A stretch of 64,000 nucleotides of DNA. Origin: Telluribacter roseus. Lineage in GTDB: Bacteria; Bacteroidota; Bacteroidia; Cytophagales; Spirosomataceae. The stretch lies in assembly GCF_017355915.2 (NCBI RefSeq), contig NZ_JAFEUV020000019.1, positions 28,633-92,632 on the forward strand. Reading direction: 5' to 3'. This document shows, piece by piece, positions 1 to 7,816 of this stretch. The notes under the pieces are model-generated. The model searched no databases, was not told the DNA's origin, and saw only the letters and a list, made by a program, of their open reading frames with translations. The position numbers were made by a program, and so were the translations under genes. The number at the start of each line of letters is the position of its first letter. The first letter of the stretch is position 1.

Positions 1-993
1 AAAGGTCCGGCGTTCGGTATTGTGCTTATTGATTTCAAACGCAAAGGTACTGGCCTCCTCTTCGTCGTCGCACAGGAGCAGTCGTACCGCTTCCTTAGCG
101 TGCTTGATCCGGCCGGCGGCATTGATACGTGGTCCCAGCCCGAACACTACTTTGGTAATATCAAGCTCCGTAGTGAAACCTGCTACCTGTATAAGGGCTC
201 TGACACCCGTACAGGGATTGGAGTTGAGCCGCTGCAGCCCGTAGTAGGCCAGCACGCGGTTTTCGCCCGTAATGGGTACAATATCGGCCGCTATACTTAC
301 GACCACCAGGTCGAGGTACTCATATAGCATGTCCAGTTCCTGGCCGTTCTGCAGGCAGAAGGCCTGTAGCAGCTTAAAGCCTACCCCGCAGCCGGTCAGT
401 TCTTTATAGGGGTACAGACAGTCTTCACGCTTGGGGTCCAGTACGGCTACGGCCGGGGGCAGCTCAGAGCCGGGGCGGTGGTGGTCACAGATGATAAAGT
501 CAATGCCGCGCTTCTTCGCTTCCTCCACTTTATCAATGGACTTGATGCCGCAGTCGAGCGTTACGATCAGCGTAAAGCCGTTCTCCTCCGCCCAGTCAAT
601 GCCCTGCCACGATACGCCATAGCCTTCGGCGTAGCGGTCGGGAATATAGTAGTCGAGCTTGTCGTATATTTTTCTGAGAAAGCCGTAAAATAGAGCTACC
701 GAGGTAGTACCGTCCACATCGTAGTCGCCGTACACCAGTATTTTCTCCCCGTTGGCCATAGCCTCACAAAGCCGCTCCACCGCCAGGTCCATATCCTGCA
801 TCAGGAATGGGTCATGCAGGTGCGAGAGCTCCGGTCGGAAGAAGTCCCGGGCCGAATCAAAGTCGGTAATGCCCCGCTGAACCAGCAGCGTAGACAAAAA
901 AGGATTTATGCTGATCGCCTGCGCCAGGTCATGGGCAGTCTGCACTTGCTCAGGGGTAAGCTCGGATCGTACTATCCAACGTTTTTCATTCAT
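1..993 (-). CDS. recJ: Single-stranded-DNA-specific exonuclease RecJ (5' part; cut by left edge)
   Basis: The first 331 codons are in the window, reading from ATG 993 towards base 1 with no stop, so the C-terminal part lies outside. The protein starts MNEKRWIVRSEL. It carries the DHH-phosphoesterase motif DYDVDGTTS at about residues 90-98 and the DHH triad (ICDHHRPG) at about 170, which bind the catalytic Mn ions. RecJ degrades single-stranded DNA 5' to 3' in RecF-pathway recombination and mismatch/base-excision repair. The usual length is about 570 residues, so roughly 60% is present. A TATCTTTG box lies only a few bases ahead of the start. Confidence 0.95.
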   Translation of the reverse strand, partial: MNEKRWIVRSELTPEQVQTAHDLAQAISINPFLSTLLVQRGITDFDSARDFFRPELSHLHDPFLMQDMDLAVERLCEAMANGEKILVYGDYDVDGTTSVALFYGFLRKIYDKLDYYIPDRYAEGYGVSWQGIDWAEENGFTLIVTLDCGIKSIDKVEEAKKRGIDFIICDHHRPGSELPPAVAVLDPKREDCLYPYKELTGCGVGFKLLQAFCLQNGQELDMLYEYLDLVVVSIAADIVPITGENRVLAYYGLQRLNSNPCTGVRALIQVAGFTTELDITKVVFGLGPRINAAGRIKHAKEAVRLLLCDDEEEASTFAFEINKHNTERRTF

Positions 994-998
994 ACATA

Positions 999-1006
999 CA
1001 AAGATA
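999..1006 (-). promoter_or_regulatory. Bacteroidota -7 box (TATCTTTG) for recJ
   Basis: On the minus strand TATCTTTG matches the Bacteroidota TAnnTTTG consensus exactly. It ends 6 nt before the recJ ATG, so transcription would begin at or within the start codon, implying a leaderless message. No TTTG -33 element is seen at the usual spacing. Confidence 0.5.
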
Positions 1007-1287
1007 GGGGGAATTGCCTATCTCTTGGTTTTAAAAGTATAAAGTTACTGATACATAATCATATGCTCTGATCGATTATGGTAACTAGCTCTTCTGGTAC
1101 CTGATATACCTGCCGTCTATGCTGATTTCCGGTATATGCGCTAACGATCAGAGCTGACTAAACGTTCATGTCCTACTGCCGCAGGAAGGTACCTTCTAAG
1201 TATGATCTTCATCGGAGGTAGTACTATAAATAAACGGTACAGCATACAAGATGCGGAATACCAGCGGGAAAGCTTCGATAAAGATTT
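1007..1287. other. Gene-free divergent region between recJ and ruvX
   Basis: No credible coding frame. It holds a nested inverted repeat: GCTCTGATCG (1065-1074) pairs with CGATCAGAGC (1145-1154), and inside it ATATACC (1104-1110) pairs with GGTATAT (1131-1137). It could be a structured RNA, a decayed mobile element or chance. The stretch is also rich in GTAC sites. Confidence 0.4.
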
Positions 1288-1295
1288 TATCTTTG
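1288..1295 (+). promoter_or_regulatory. Bacteroidota -7 box (TATCTTTG) for ruvX
   Basis: TATCTTTG matches TAnnTTTG exactly, 30 nt upstream of the ruvX ATG. This gives a leader of about 25 nt. No clear -33 TTTG. Confidence 0.55.
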
Positions 1296-1325
1296 CAGGA
1301 ATTTAACCATTTTTAACTCAGCCGC

Positions 1326-1739
1326 ATGGCCCGACTCCTCGCCATTGACTATGGTGCCAAACGTACCGGAATAGCTGTTACGGACCCGCTGCAGATTATT
1401 GCTACGGCCCTCGACACGGTACGTTCACATGATCTGCTGGACTTCCTCAAAAAGTACACCCAGCAGGAGCCTGTAGAGGCCTTTATAGTAGGGATGCCGC
1501 GGCGGCTCGATAATACCGCTACCAACAATACCCCTCTGGTAGAGGCTTTTATCAAACGATTGAGGAACACCTTTCCGGATATTCCCGTTTATACGCATGA
1601 TGAGCGCTTTACCTCCTCCATGGCGCTGCAGTCCATGATTGCCGGTGGAAGTAAGAAGAGCGACCGCCGGGAGAAAGGCAATATTGACAAGATCAGCGCT
1701 ACTATCATCCTGCAGTCGTATATGGAAAGCAGGCGGTAG
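1326..1739 (+). CDS. ruvX: Holliday junction resolvase-like protein RuvX/YqgF
   Basis: A 137-residue RNase H-fold protein with the YqgF signature: LAIDYGAKRTGIAVTD near the N-terminus supplies the first catalytic Asp, FIVGMPRRLD sits in the middle, and THDERFTS follows, with a conserved Asp near the C-terminus (GNIDKISA). Family members are implicated in resolving branched nucleic acid and in 16S rRNA 5'-end processing. Full length for the family. It is followed after 85 nt by def on the same strand, probably as a read-through pair. The start is supported by the upstream TATCTTTG box. Confidence 0.93.
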   Translation: MARLLAIDYGAKRTGIAVTDPLQIIATALDTVRSHDLLDFLKKYTQQEPVEAFIVGMPRRLDNTATNNTPLVEAFIKRLRNTFPDIPVYTHDERFTSSMALQSMIAGGSKKSDRREKGNIDKISATIILQSYMESRR

Positions 1740-1764
1740 TATACATGCAGGAGAAGAAAATTTA

Positions 1765-1820
1765 TAAGAAGCTAACTTCTTACAACCTAATAGCTAACAA
1801 CCTAACAACTAAGTACCTAA
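1765..1820. repeat. Intergenic CTAACAAC-type short tandem repeat
   Basis: The ruvX-def gap is made of degenerate copies of a CTAACAAC/CCTAACAACTAA motif preceded by a small hairpin (AAGAAG-ctaa-CTTCTT). A reverse-complement version of the same word set (GTTGTTAGGTGTTAGC) occurs near 63790, so it may be a dispersed family. Confidence 0.5.
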
Positions 1821-1824
1821 TATA

Positions 1825-2403
1825 ATGATTTACCCCATAGTAGCCTACGGAGACCCCATTCTGCGAAAAGTAACCCGCCCTATCGATAAAGACGAACTGG
1901 ATCTGAAAAAACTGTCAGAGGATATGTACGAGACCATGTACTCGGCCTCGGGCGTAGGACTGGCGGCTCCGCAGATCGGACTTAACATCCGGATATTTGT
2001 AGTAGATGGTACTCCCTTTAACGAAGGAGAGGACGAAGAGGATAAAGACGCCTCTCTGGAAGGCTTCAAAAAGGTATTTATCAATCCTGAAATCCTCGAA
2101 GAAGACGGTGACGAATGGCCTTTCGAAGAGGGCTGCCTGAGTATACCCGGTATTCGTGGTGATGTGTACCGTCCTGAGCGCCTGAAGATCCGCTACCGCG
2201 ACCTCGACTGGAACGAGCACGTGGAGGAGTACGATGGTACGGCGGCCCGTATTATCCAGCACGAGTACGACCACCTGCAGGGCAAACTCTTCACGGACTA
2301 TATGCCTGCCCTCAAGAAGCAACTACTCAAAAAGAAACTTAACGATATAGCCAAGGGAAATGTGGACGTAGATTACCGGATGCGCTTCCCCAACCGCCGA
2401 TAA
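1825..2403 (+). CDS. def: Peptide deformylase
   Basis: A 192-residue metallohydrolase that removes the N-formyl group from nascent proteins in the cytoplasm. All three family motifs are present: GVGLAAPQIG (about residues 47-56), EEGCLSIPG (the metal-binding Cys) and QHEYDHLQG (HExxH, two metal-binding His plus the catalytic Glu). There is an acidic insertion (EGEDEEDKD) between motifs 1 and 2, as seen in Bacteroidota deformylases. It lies directly downstream of ruvX and is closed by a strong hairpin terminator. Confidence 0.97.
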   Translation: MIYPIVAYGDPILRKVTRPIDKDELDLKKLSEDMYETMYSASGVGLAAPQIGLNIRIFVVDGTPFNEGEDEEDKDASLEGFKKVFINPEILEEDGDEWPFEEGCLSIPGIRGDVYRPERLKIRYRDLDWNEHVEEYDGTAARIIQHEYDHLQGKLFTDYMPALKKQLLKKKLNDIAKGNVDVDYRMRFPNRR

Positions 2404-2416
2404 TATACCTGATCAT

Positions 2417-2454
2417 GTACCCCAGGCAGAGCCATCTGCCTGGGGTACTTTTTT
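2417..2454 (+). terminator. Rho-independent terminator after def
   Basis: Perfect 14-bp stem (GTACCCCAGGCAGA / TCTGCCTGGGGTAC), 4-nt loop gcca, followed by six T. Classic intrinsic terminator. Confidence 0.9.
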
Positions 2455-2478
2455 ACGATAAATACTACTACTACGCGT

Positions 2479-3273
2479 ATGAGTGAATCCGTAGAAAATC
2501 TGGCCGTAGCCTTACTGCAGGCTAATCTATACTGGGAAGATACCATCGCCAACCTGGCAATGCTGGAAGAGCAGATCGCGGTCCTGCCCGAGCCAGCGGA
2601 TGTAGTGGTGCTGCCCGAAATGTTCAGCACCGGCTTCTCGATGAATGCCTCCAAAGTAGCCGAGGCTATGAACGTGACTACCACGCGCTGGATGAAGCAA
2701 ATGGCCGCCAAGACCAAGGCTCTGGTAGTAGGAAGCTTTGCCGTTAAGGAAGATGGCAAGTACTACAACCGCCTGCTGTGTGTACGCCCCGAGGGTACCT
2801 ATGAGGTATATGACAAGCGCCACCTGTTTCGGATGGGGCAGGAGCACGATACCTATACGGCCGGTACCCAGCGACTGGTAGTGGAGTGGAAGGGCTGGCG
2901 GATCTGTCCGCTTGTGTGCTACGACCTGCGTTTTCCGGTGTGGAGCCGCAATAGCCAGTCTGAGCCTTACGACCTGCTGCTGTACGTAGCCAACTGGCCG
3001 GCCCGCCGCGCCTACGCCTGGCAGACGCTGCTACGCGCCCGCGCCATCGAGAACCAGTGCTACGTAGCCGGGGTGAACAGGGTAGGAGCGGATGGCAATG
3101 GTGTAGAGCACGTTGGAGGTACCCAGATGATTGACTTTCTGGGCGAGCCCATCACCGACCTGGGCGATGCCGAGGCCGCGAAAGTAGTCAGGATCGATAA
3201 GTCGCCCCTGCTAACTTACCGGGAGAAGTTTCCGGCCTATCTGGATGCGGATCAGTTTAATATAAAAGTATAA
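2479..3273 (+). CDS. Carbon-nitrogen hydrolase family amidase (YafV/omega-amidase-like)
   Basis: A 264-residue nitrilase-superfamily protein. The Glu-Lys-Cys catalytic triad is visible as E47 (VLPEMF), K113 (YDKRHLF) and C147 (CYDLRFPVWSR). The closest characterised relatives by motif are E. coli YafV and omega-amidase Nit2, which hydrolyse alpha-ketoglutaramate/alpha-ketosuccinamate in methionine salvage and metabolite repair; the exact substrate is inferred. No signal peptide, so cytoplasmic. Full length. It sits between two terminators and so forms its own unit. Confidence 0.88.
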   Translation: MSESVENLAVALLQANLYWEDTIANLAMLEEQIAVLPEPADVVVLPEMFSTGFSMNASKVAEAMNVTTTRWMKQMAAKTKALVVGSFAVKEDGKYYNRLLCVRPEGTYEVYDKRHLFRMGQEHDTYTAGTQRLVVEWKGWRICPLVCYDLRFPVWSRNSQSEPYDLLLYVANWPARRAYAWQTLLRARAIENQCYVAGVNRVGADGNGVEHVGGTQMIDFLGEPITDLGDAEAAKVVRIDKSPLLTYREKFPAYLDADQFNIKV

Positions 3274-3304
3274 CAGCCCGCCCGGTCACATCCGGGCGGG
3301 CTGT
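3273..3304. terminator. Bidirectional hairpin between the amidase gene and gatC
   Basis: Perfect 13-bp stem (ACAGCCCGCCCGG / CCGGGCGGGCTGT) with a 6-nt loop, starting at the last base of the amidase stop codon. Weak T-tract. It lies between convergent genes and may serve both. Confidence 0.75.
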
Positions 3305-3324
3305 CGCCTTATCATATAGGTATC

Positions 3325-3612
3325 TTATTCAATTACCTTAGGTACTTTGATGTAGGTGCCATCCTGACTAGGCGCGTTGGAAAGGGCTTGTTCCCGCGTC
3401 AGGCGGTTCAGTCCTACGTCCTCGCGCCAGTTGTTGATTTCACCCGTTACGTGCGTCAGCGGCTCTACTCCCTGCGTATCCAGTTCATTTAGCTGTTCCA
3501 TCCACGTCAGCACGTTTTCCATGCTGGCCAGCAGGGCTTCTTCCTCCTCGGGCTTCACTTCCAGCCGCGCCAGGTGAGCTATCTTATGTAAGGTTTCACG
3601 ATCTATTTTCAT
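3325..3612 (-). CDS. gatC: Asp-tRNA(Asn)/Glu-tRNA(Gln) amidotransferase subunit C
   Basis: A 95-residue small subunit of the GatCAB amidotransferase, which converts misacylated Glu-tRNA(Gln)/Asp-tRNA(Asn) to the correct amide form. The family pattern is clear: HKIAHLARLEV at the N-terminus, then a helical stretch (MENVLTWMEQLNELDT), GVEPLTHV, and the C-terminal DGTYIKVPKVIE. No gatA or gatB is adjacent, so it is expressed from its own promoter (TATCTTTG, 3638-3645). Confidence 0.95.
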   Translation of the reverse strand: MKIDRETLHKIAHLARLEVKPEEEEALLASMENVLTWMEQLNELDTQGVEPLTHVTGEINNWREDVGLNRLTREQALSNAPSQDGTYIKVPKVIE

Positions 3613-3637
3613 CTTGGGGTAGTCGGTTTGTCAGGGG

Positions 3638-3645
3638 CAAAGATA
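3638..3645 (-). promoter_or_regulatory. -7 box (TATCTTTG) for gatC
   Basis: Exact TAnnTTTG match on the minus strand, 26 nt upstream of the gatC ATG. It separates gatC transcription from the toxin-like gene upstream. Confidence 0.55.
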
Positions 3646-3669
3646 AGGAGTTGTAGGTAAACTACCTGC

Positions 3670-4050
3670 CTACATTTCGCGTACCCGTACTTTCACTTTA
3701 TCAGGCATAAGTTCTGCCACAATGATAAAAGGTACTTTGACATCCAGTTCTTTCTCCAGAAGTATAGTTAGTAATTTTATTAAATCAGTGGAGCGAACAT
3801 GGCCGGGACGAATATAAATGATACCTATGGGTCGGATATTTTTCTTGAAAAATAAGGTGCCAAAATCACTATCCTGAGTCAGAATAACTCTTGCTTTATC
3901 TATGGCCAACTCAATAATAGAAGCATCTGAGGTAGAGGCCATACCTTCTTCTTTTATGTCAAATACGTCAGTACCAATACTCCTAAGAAAACTGACAACA
4001 AGAGGAGGAATGTTCTCGTCAGCAATGAACGGGTAATCTTTCAGTAGCAT
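3670..4050 (-). CDS. DUF5615 PIN-like protein (putative toxin)
   Basis: A 126-residue protein with the DUF5615/PIN-like layout: an N-terminal acidic pair in FIADENIP, a central VFDIKEEG, a second acidic patch in LTQDSDFGTL (about residues 78-87), and a hydrophobic beta-strand IGIIYIRPG. Families of this kind are VapC-like RNases paired with DUF433 antitoxins. The gene overlaps the upstream DUF433 gene by one base (TGATG), so the two are translationally coupled. Toxicity and RNase activity are inferred from family and context only. Confidence 0.8.
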   Translation of the reverse strand: MLLKDYPFIADENIPPLVVSFLRSIGTDVFDIKEEGMASTSDASIIELAIDKARVILTQDSDFGTLFFKKNIRPIGIIYIRPGHVRSTDLIKLLTILLEKELDVKVPFIIVAELMPDKVKVRVREM

Positions 4051-4289
4051 CAGGCAGCCAGCTCAATATCTATAAAGCCGGAGTTTTTAGACAAAGCAGC
4101 GGCAAATAAAATGGCCTCCCGAACCGCTTCGGGCTTCAGATGCGGAAACTCCTGGCAAATTTGTTCAACCGAAGAACCATTAGCAATCCATTCCAGGACA
4201 AGCTGTACACTAATTCGGGTACCTTTGATAATAGGTTTACCACCCAAAATAGCTGGGTCGGCAGTTATGTATTCAAACTGGGTTTTCAT
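4050..4289 (-). CDS. DUF433 domain protein (putative antitoxin)
   Basis: A 79-residue DUF433 protein. The signature is ILGGKPIIKGTRI followed by VLEWIANG and a helix-turn-helix-like segment (SVEQICQEFPHLKPEAVREA). I chose ATG 4289 (MKTQFEYI) rather than the longer frame from 4409, because homologues begin just before this point and a TATTTTTG promoter box lies at 4307-4314, inside the longer frame. It precedes the DUF5615 gene with a 1-nt overlap, the usual antitoxin-first order. Confidence 0.82.
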   Translation of the reverse strand: MKTQFEYITADPAILGGKPIIKGTRISVQLVLEWIANGSSVEQICQEFPHLKPEAVREAILFAAALSKNSGFIDIELAA

Positions 4290-4306
4290 ACGGCAGATGC
4301 TTTTAA

Positions 4307-4314
4307 CAAAAATA
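4307..4314 (-). promoter_or_regulatory. -7 box (TATTTTTG) for the DUF433/DUF5615 pair
   Basis: Exact TAnnTTTG match on the minus strand, 18 nt upstream of ATG 4289. It supports the shorter start for the antitoxin. Confidence 0.5.
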
Positions 4315-4389
4315 TAAAAAGCTGTGAATAGTACTAACCTCCGTGCCCGCCAAACGTTTGCAAGAGGGGTACAGAAGTTCATACAAATC

Positions 4390-4554
4390 TCATTCCTTAC
4401 CCTTCCCATCCGCGCGTTTGCGCTTTTTTAGCGCTTCGCTCAGCAGGAACTCAATCTGCCCGTTGACGCTCCGGAAGTCTTCCTGCGCCCACTTTTCCAG
4501 CTCTTTGAGCATCTCGGGACTTACCCGAAGTACAAAGGCTTTTTTTTCGGCCAT
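4390..4554 (-). CDS. Small ribbon-helix-helix (Arc-type) protein coupled to the SPFH gene
   Basis: A 54-residue protein found by direct reading. It begins [20 protein letters not shown] and has the ribbon-helix-helix order: a beta strand (KAFVLRV), helix 1 ([16 protein letters not shown]), a turn with the Arc-like [10 protein letters not shown], then helix 2, with a basic tail ([11 protein letters not shown]). The Arc/MetJ fold binds DNA as a dimer. Its ATG lies 2 nt after the SPFH stop (TGATATG), so translation is coupled. It could regulate the SPFH gene or be an antitoxin-like protein; no toxin partner is seen. Confidence 0.8.
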   Translation of the reverse strand: MAEKKAFVLRVSPEMLKELEKWAQEDFRSVNGQIEFLLSEALKKRKRADGKGKE

Positions 4555-4555
4555 A

Positions 4556-5410
4556 TCAGGGGTATAGAGTACCGGCGTTCACGATGGGGGCCGCCGCTTT
4601 ATCACTACATAGTACTACCAGCAGGTTGCTGACCATAGCGGCCTTCCGCTCCTCGTCCAGTTCCACGATGCCTTTTTCAGATAGTTGCGCCAGGGCCATA
4701 TCTACCATGCCCACGGCACCGTCCACGATCTGCCGGCGGGCGGCTACTACGGCCGAGGCCTGCTGGCGCTGGAGCATGGCACCGGCTATTTCGGGCGCAT
4801 AGGCCAGGTGGCTGATACGGGCTTCCAGTACATCAATTCCAGCCCGGCTCAGGCGCTCGGTGAGTTCGCCTTCCAGCATCGCATTGATCTTGCCGGTGCT
4901 GTCGCGCAGGGTTACTTCCTCCAGTTGCTCCTCGTCCATAATATCATAGGCATAAGCACCCGCCAGATGGCGTACGGCGGCTTCTGATTGAATTTCGACA
5001 AAGCGCACATAGTCATCGACCTCAAACGAAGCTTTGGCCGTATCACCTACACGCCATACTACTACGGCGGCTATTTCGATAGGGTTACCCAGCTTGTCAT
5101 TTACTTTCAGTTTCTGTCCGTTCAGGTTGCGGGCACGCAGACTAATCTTCCGCCGCCGGAACAACGGATTGACCCAGCGTAGTCCGGTCTGGCGCATGGT
5201 ACCCATGTAGTCACCGAAGAAGGTAGTCACAATGGCCTCATTGGGATTGATCACCGACAGACCAATCAGGATAACCAGGCCGATAAAGGCTACCACAGCA
5301 CCGGTTCCAATTTGTTCGATCACCGTAAGAGCTATTCCACCGAGCAACATCAGCAGGCCTATGGCAAAGAGCACATAGCCGGAAAGCGAGCGTAATTCTT
5401 TTTCTGTCAT
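4556..5410 (-). CDS. SPFH/Band 7 domain membrane protein
   Basis: A 284-residue protein with two N-terminal membrane helices (about residues 11-30 and 35-53), then an SPFH domain ([18 protein letters not shown]... to about residue 215) with [12 protein letters not shown] and [19 protein letters not shown] proteins assemble oligomeric scaffolds at membrane microdomains and often partner with proteases. No NfeD-type protease gene is adjacent. Instead a ribbon-helix-helix gene follows 2 nt after the stop. The pairing suggests autoregulation or a conserved two-gene unit of unknown function. Confidence 0.88.
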   Translation of the reverse strand: MTEKELRSLSGYVLFAIGLLMLLGGIALTVIEQIGTGAVVAFIGLVILIGLSVINPNEAIVTTFFGDYMGTMRQTGLRWVNPLFRRRKISLRARNLNGQKLKVNDKLGNPIEIAAVVVWRVGDTAKASFEVDDYVRFVEIQSEAAVRHLAGAYAYDIMDEEQLEEVTLRDSTGKINAMLEGELTERLSRAGIDVLEARISHLAYAPEIAGAMLQRQQASAVVAARRQIVDGAVGMVDMALAQLSEKGIVELDEERKAAMVSNLLVVLCSDKAAAPIVNAGTLYP

Positions 5411-5656
5411 CGTCGTAAGTGATAGTATTTTGATATCACAATACTACATTCGAAGTCAGTGGCCTAACAGATTAGGACTGGATGCCCCCGACCTGGATGG
5501 ATGGTACCCGGACGGGAAGAACGGTACCTGCTGATGCCACTCCTGACCAAACAAATGATGGGAATATTACTACTTTGACAATTTTTTATTCCATTTTTAA
5601 AGTCTTCATAACGTGTAAGTAATAAGCAGGTAATAGTAAATCTGCTTTTTTGTATC

Positions 5657-6538
5657 ATGAAAGAAAAAACGCATTTCCGGACCATAGTCATTTCAGACGT
5701 GCATCTGGGGACCAATGGTTCGAAAGCCAAAGAAGCAACCCACTTTCTGAAATACTATTCCTGCAAGAGGTTGATCCTGAACGGGGATATTATTGATGGC
5801 TGGCAACTGAAGAAGTACGGTACCTGGAAGCGGAAGCATACGGGGTTCTTCAAGGCTGTCCTTAAGATGATGGATGATCATGGTACGAAGGTGGTGTATC
5901 TGCGGGGCAACCACGACGATTTCCTGGATCAGATCATCCCACTCCGGTTCGGGAAGAAGTTCCAGATCCGGAAGGACTACATACTCAAATCCGGCAACCG
6001 CCGCTACTACATTACCCACGGCGATGTATTTGATTCGGTAACGACGCACTTCAAATGGCTGGCTTATCTGGGCGATGTAGGCTATACCTTTCTGCTGTGG
6101 CTCAACAAGTTCTACAATAGCTACCGCGCCTGGCAGGGAAAGCCTTACTACTCGCTTTCGCAGCGGATCAAGCAGCGGGTCAAGATGGCGGTCAACTACG
6201 TATCCGACTTTGAAGAAAAACTGACGGAACTTGCCCGCTCACGCCACTGCGACGGCATTATCTGTGGGCATATTCACCAGCCCGTGATCCGGGAGATGGA
6301 GGACGATATTATGTACCTCAACTCCGGTGACTGGGTGGAGTCGATGAGTGCGCTGGTAGAAGATTTTGATGGCAACTGGAGCCTGCTGTACTATAATGAG
6401 GCCGTGGAGAATAAAGAAGAGGATGAGGAAGAGGACAAATCCATCTCTAATTTTTTTGGCCGTAAAGAAGTCATAGCGGCTTTTACGGCTAGCAAAGCAG
6501 GGGAAGTACCTCCCACAGTACGGAGTTTTTTCAGATAG
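5657..6538 (+). CDS. LpxH-like calcineurin-family phosphoesterase
   Basis: A 293-residue metallophosphoesterase with all motif blocks: ISDVHLG (D14, H16), GDIIDGW, RGNHDDF, THGDVFD and CGHIHQP, coordinating two metal ions. By motif it resembles the UDP-2,3-diacylglucosamine diphosphatase family (LpxH/YbbF) of lipid A synthesis, but many Bacteroidota carry several paralogues, so the substrate is uncertain. Cytoplasmic or peripheral membrane protein. It is followed 29 nt later by a glycosyltransferase gene on the same strand, which fits a role in envelope glycolipid or polysaccharide synthesis. Confidence 0.85.
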   Translation: MKEKTHFRTIVISDVHLGTNGSKAKEATHFLKYYSCKRLILNGDIIDGWQLKKYGTWKRKHTGFFKAVLKMMDDHGTKVVYLRGNHDDFLDQIIPLRFGKKFQIRKDYILKSGNRRYYITHGDVFDSVTTHFKWLAYLGDVGYTFLLWLNKFYNSYRAWQGKPYYSLSQRIKQRVKMAVNYVSDFEEKLTELARSRHCDGIICGHIHQPVIREMEDDIMYLNSGDWVESMSALVEDFDGNWSLLYYNEAVENKEEDEEEDKSISNFFGRKEVIAAFTASKAGEVPPTVRSFFR

Positions 6539-6567
6539 GTAAAACATAAAACATCAAAGCCCTGCCT

Positions 6568-7701
6568 ATGAAGATCGTCTTTTTTGTACAGGGAGAAGGC
6601 CGGGGACACCTTACCCAGGCGCTGGCTCTGAGGCAAATGGTGCAGGAAGCAGGCCACCAGGTAGTAGCGGTGTTGGTGGGTACTGCCGAGGGGCGTGTGC
6701 TGCCCGAGTTCTTTGTAGAACAGATCAAAGCGCCCATTCATACCTTTGCCAGCCCCAACCTGATCTATGACAGCGGCAAAGGCTGTATCAATATCATCAA
6801 GACCATACGTACACACACTGCCCGCGCAGGTACCTATACAAAGAGCCTGCGGCAAATACACGAGCTGGTGAAGCAGTATCAGCCGGAGGTACTTGTCAAT
6901 TTCTACGAAGTACTCGGCGGCATCTACAACGCTACCTACCGGCCCGGTATCCCCATGGTATGTATCGCACACCAGTACCTATTACTCCACCCTCAGTTTC
7001 ACTTTCCCAAAAACAGCTGGCTAGACCGCCGGATCGTTAATTTCAATACCCGACTTACGGCTCTGGGAGCCCTGAAAAGGCTGGCTCTGTCATTCCGCCC
7101 GATGGCTGATAGTACTTCCCCCGCGCTTACCATCGTTCCTCCCTTGCTCCGCCGCGAAGTACAGCAACTAAAGCCTGTTAGTGGCGACTATTTGCTCGTG
7201 TACATGACACACCACAGCCTGAGCCGCCAGATACTGGCGTGGCATCGGGAGCATCCGGAGGTACAGCTACACTGCTTCTGGGACAAAGCGGATGCCGCTG
7301 AGGAGGTAGTCGTAGACGATACCCTGACCTTCCACCGGATCAATGGCTCCAAGTACCTGCGCTTCATGAAAGGTTGTCGGGCGGTAGTAACTACGGCGGG
7401 ATTTGAGTCGGTATGTGAGGCCATGTACCTGGGCAAGCCCGTGCTGATGGTGCCCGTGCCCAAGCACTTTGAGCAGGCCTGCAACGCCGTAGATGGGGTA
7501 CTGGCCGGTGCGGGAGCCACCTCCCGTACATTTGACCTGTCGGTACTTACTGATTTCATGCCCTACTACCGCAGTCCGCAGGCTGAGTTCCGGAAGTGGC
7601 ACCGGGAGGGAAACTACCTGTTTGTAAAGGAACTGGAAGAAACTGTACAGGTCAGGCAGCCGGAGGCTCCCGTTTTCGCCGAGACGCTGGCGTGGGGTTA
7701 G
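6568..7701 (+). CDS. Glycosyltransferase, GT28/MurG-like
   Basis: A 377-residue GT-B-fold protein. The N-terminus FVQGEGRGHLTQALAL is the acceptor-side glycine-rich loop typical of MurG/MGDG-synthase-like enzymes. The C-terminal half has VVTTAGFESVCEAMYLGKPV followed by VPVPKHFEQACNA, the nucleotide-sugar-binding region. It probably transfers a sugar from a UDP-sugar to a lipid or glycan acceptor at the inner membrane; donor and acceptor cannot be told. No membrane helices. It is co-directional with the LpxH-like gene 29 nt upstream, likely one operon. Confidence 0.82.
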   Translation: MKIVFFVQGEGRGHLTQALALRQMVQEAGHQVVAVLVGTAEGRVLPEFFVEQIKAPIHTFASPNLIYDSGKGCINIIKTIRTHTARAGTYTKSLRQIHELVKQYQPEVLVNFYEVLGGIYNATYRPGIPMVCIAHQYLLLHPQFHFPKNSWLDRRIVNFNTRLTALGALKRLALSFRPMADSTSPALTIVPPLLRREVQQLKPVSGDYLLVYMTHHSLSRQILAWHREHPEVQLHCFWDKADAAEEVVVDDTLTFHRINGSKYLRFMKGCRAVVTTAGFESVCEAMYLGKPVLMVPVPKHFEQACNAVDGVLAGAGATSRTFDLSVLTDFMPYYRSPQAEFRKWHREGNYLFVKELEETVQVRQPEAPVFAETLAWG

Positions 7702-7787
7702 ATTAGAAACCTCTTCTAGTAGACATAGCTGCTAAATTTACGTAGTTACACTGCCTCTTCATGTCCTCTGCTTTCCCGGTTTTTATG

Positions 7788-7795
7788 TAGCTTTG
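7788..7795 (+). promoter_or_regulatory. -7 box (TAGCTTTG) for the isoaspartyl peptidase gene
   Basis: Matches TAnnTTTG and lies 21 nt upstream of ATG 7817. Confidence 0.45.
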
Positions 7796-7816
7796 GTAAA
7801 ACTATTTACCTAAACT

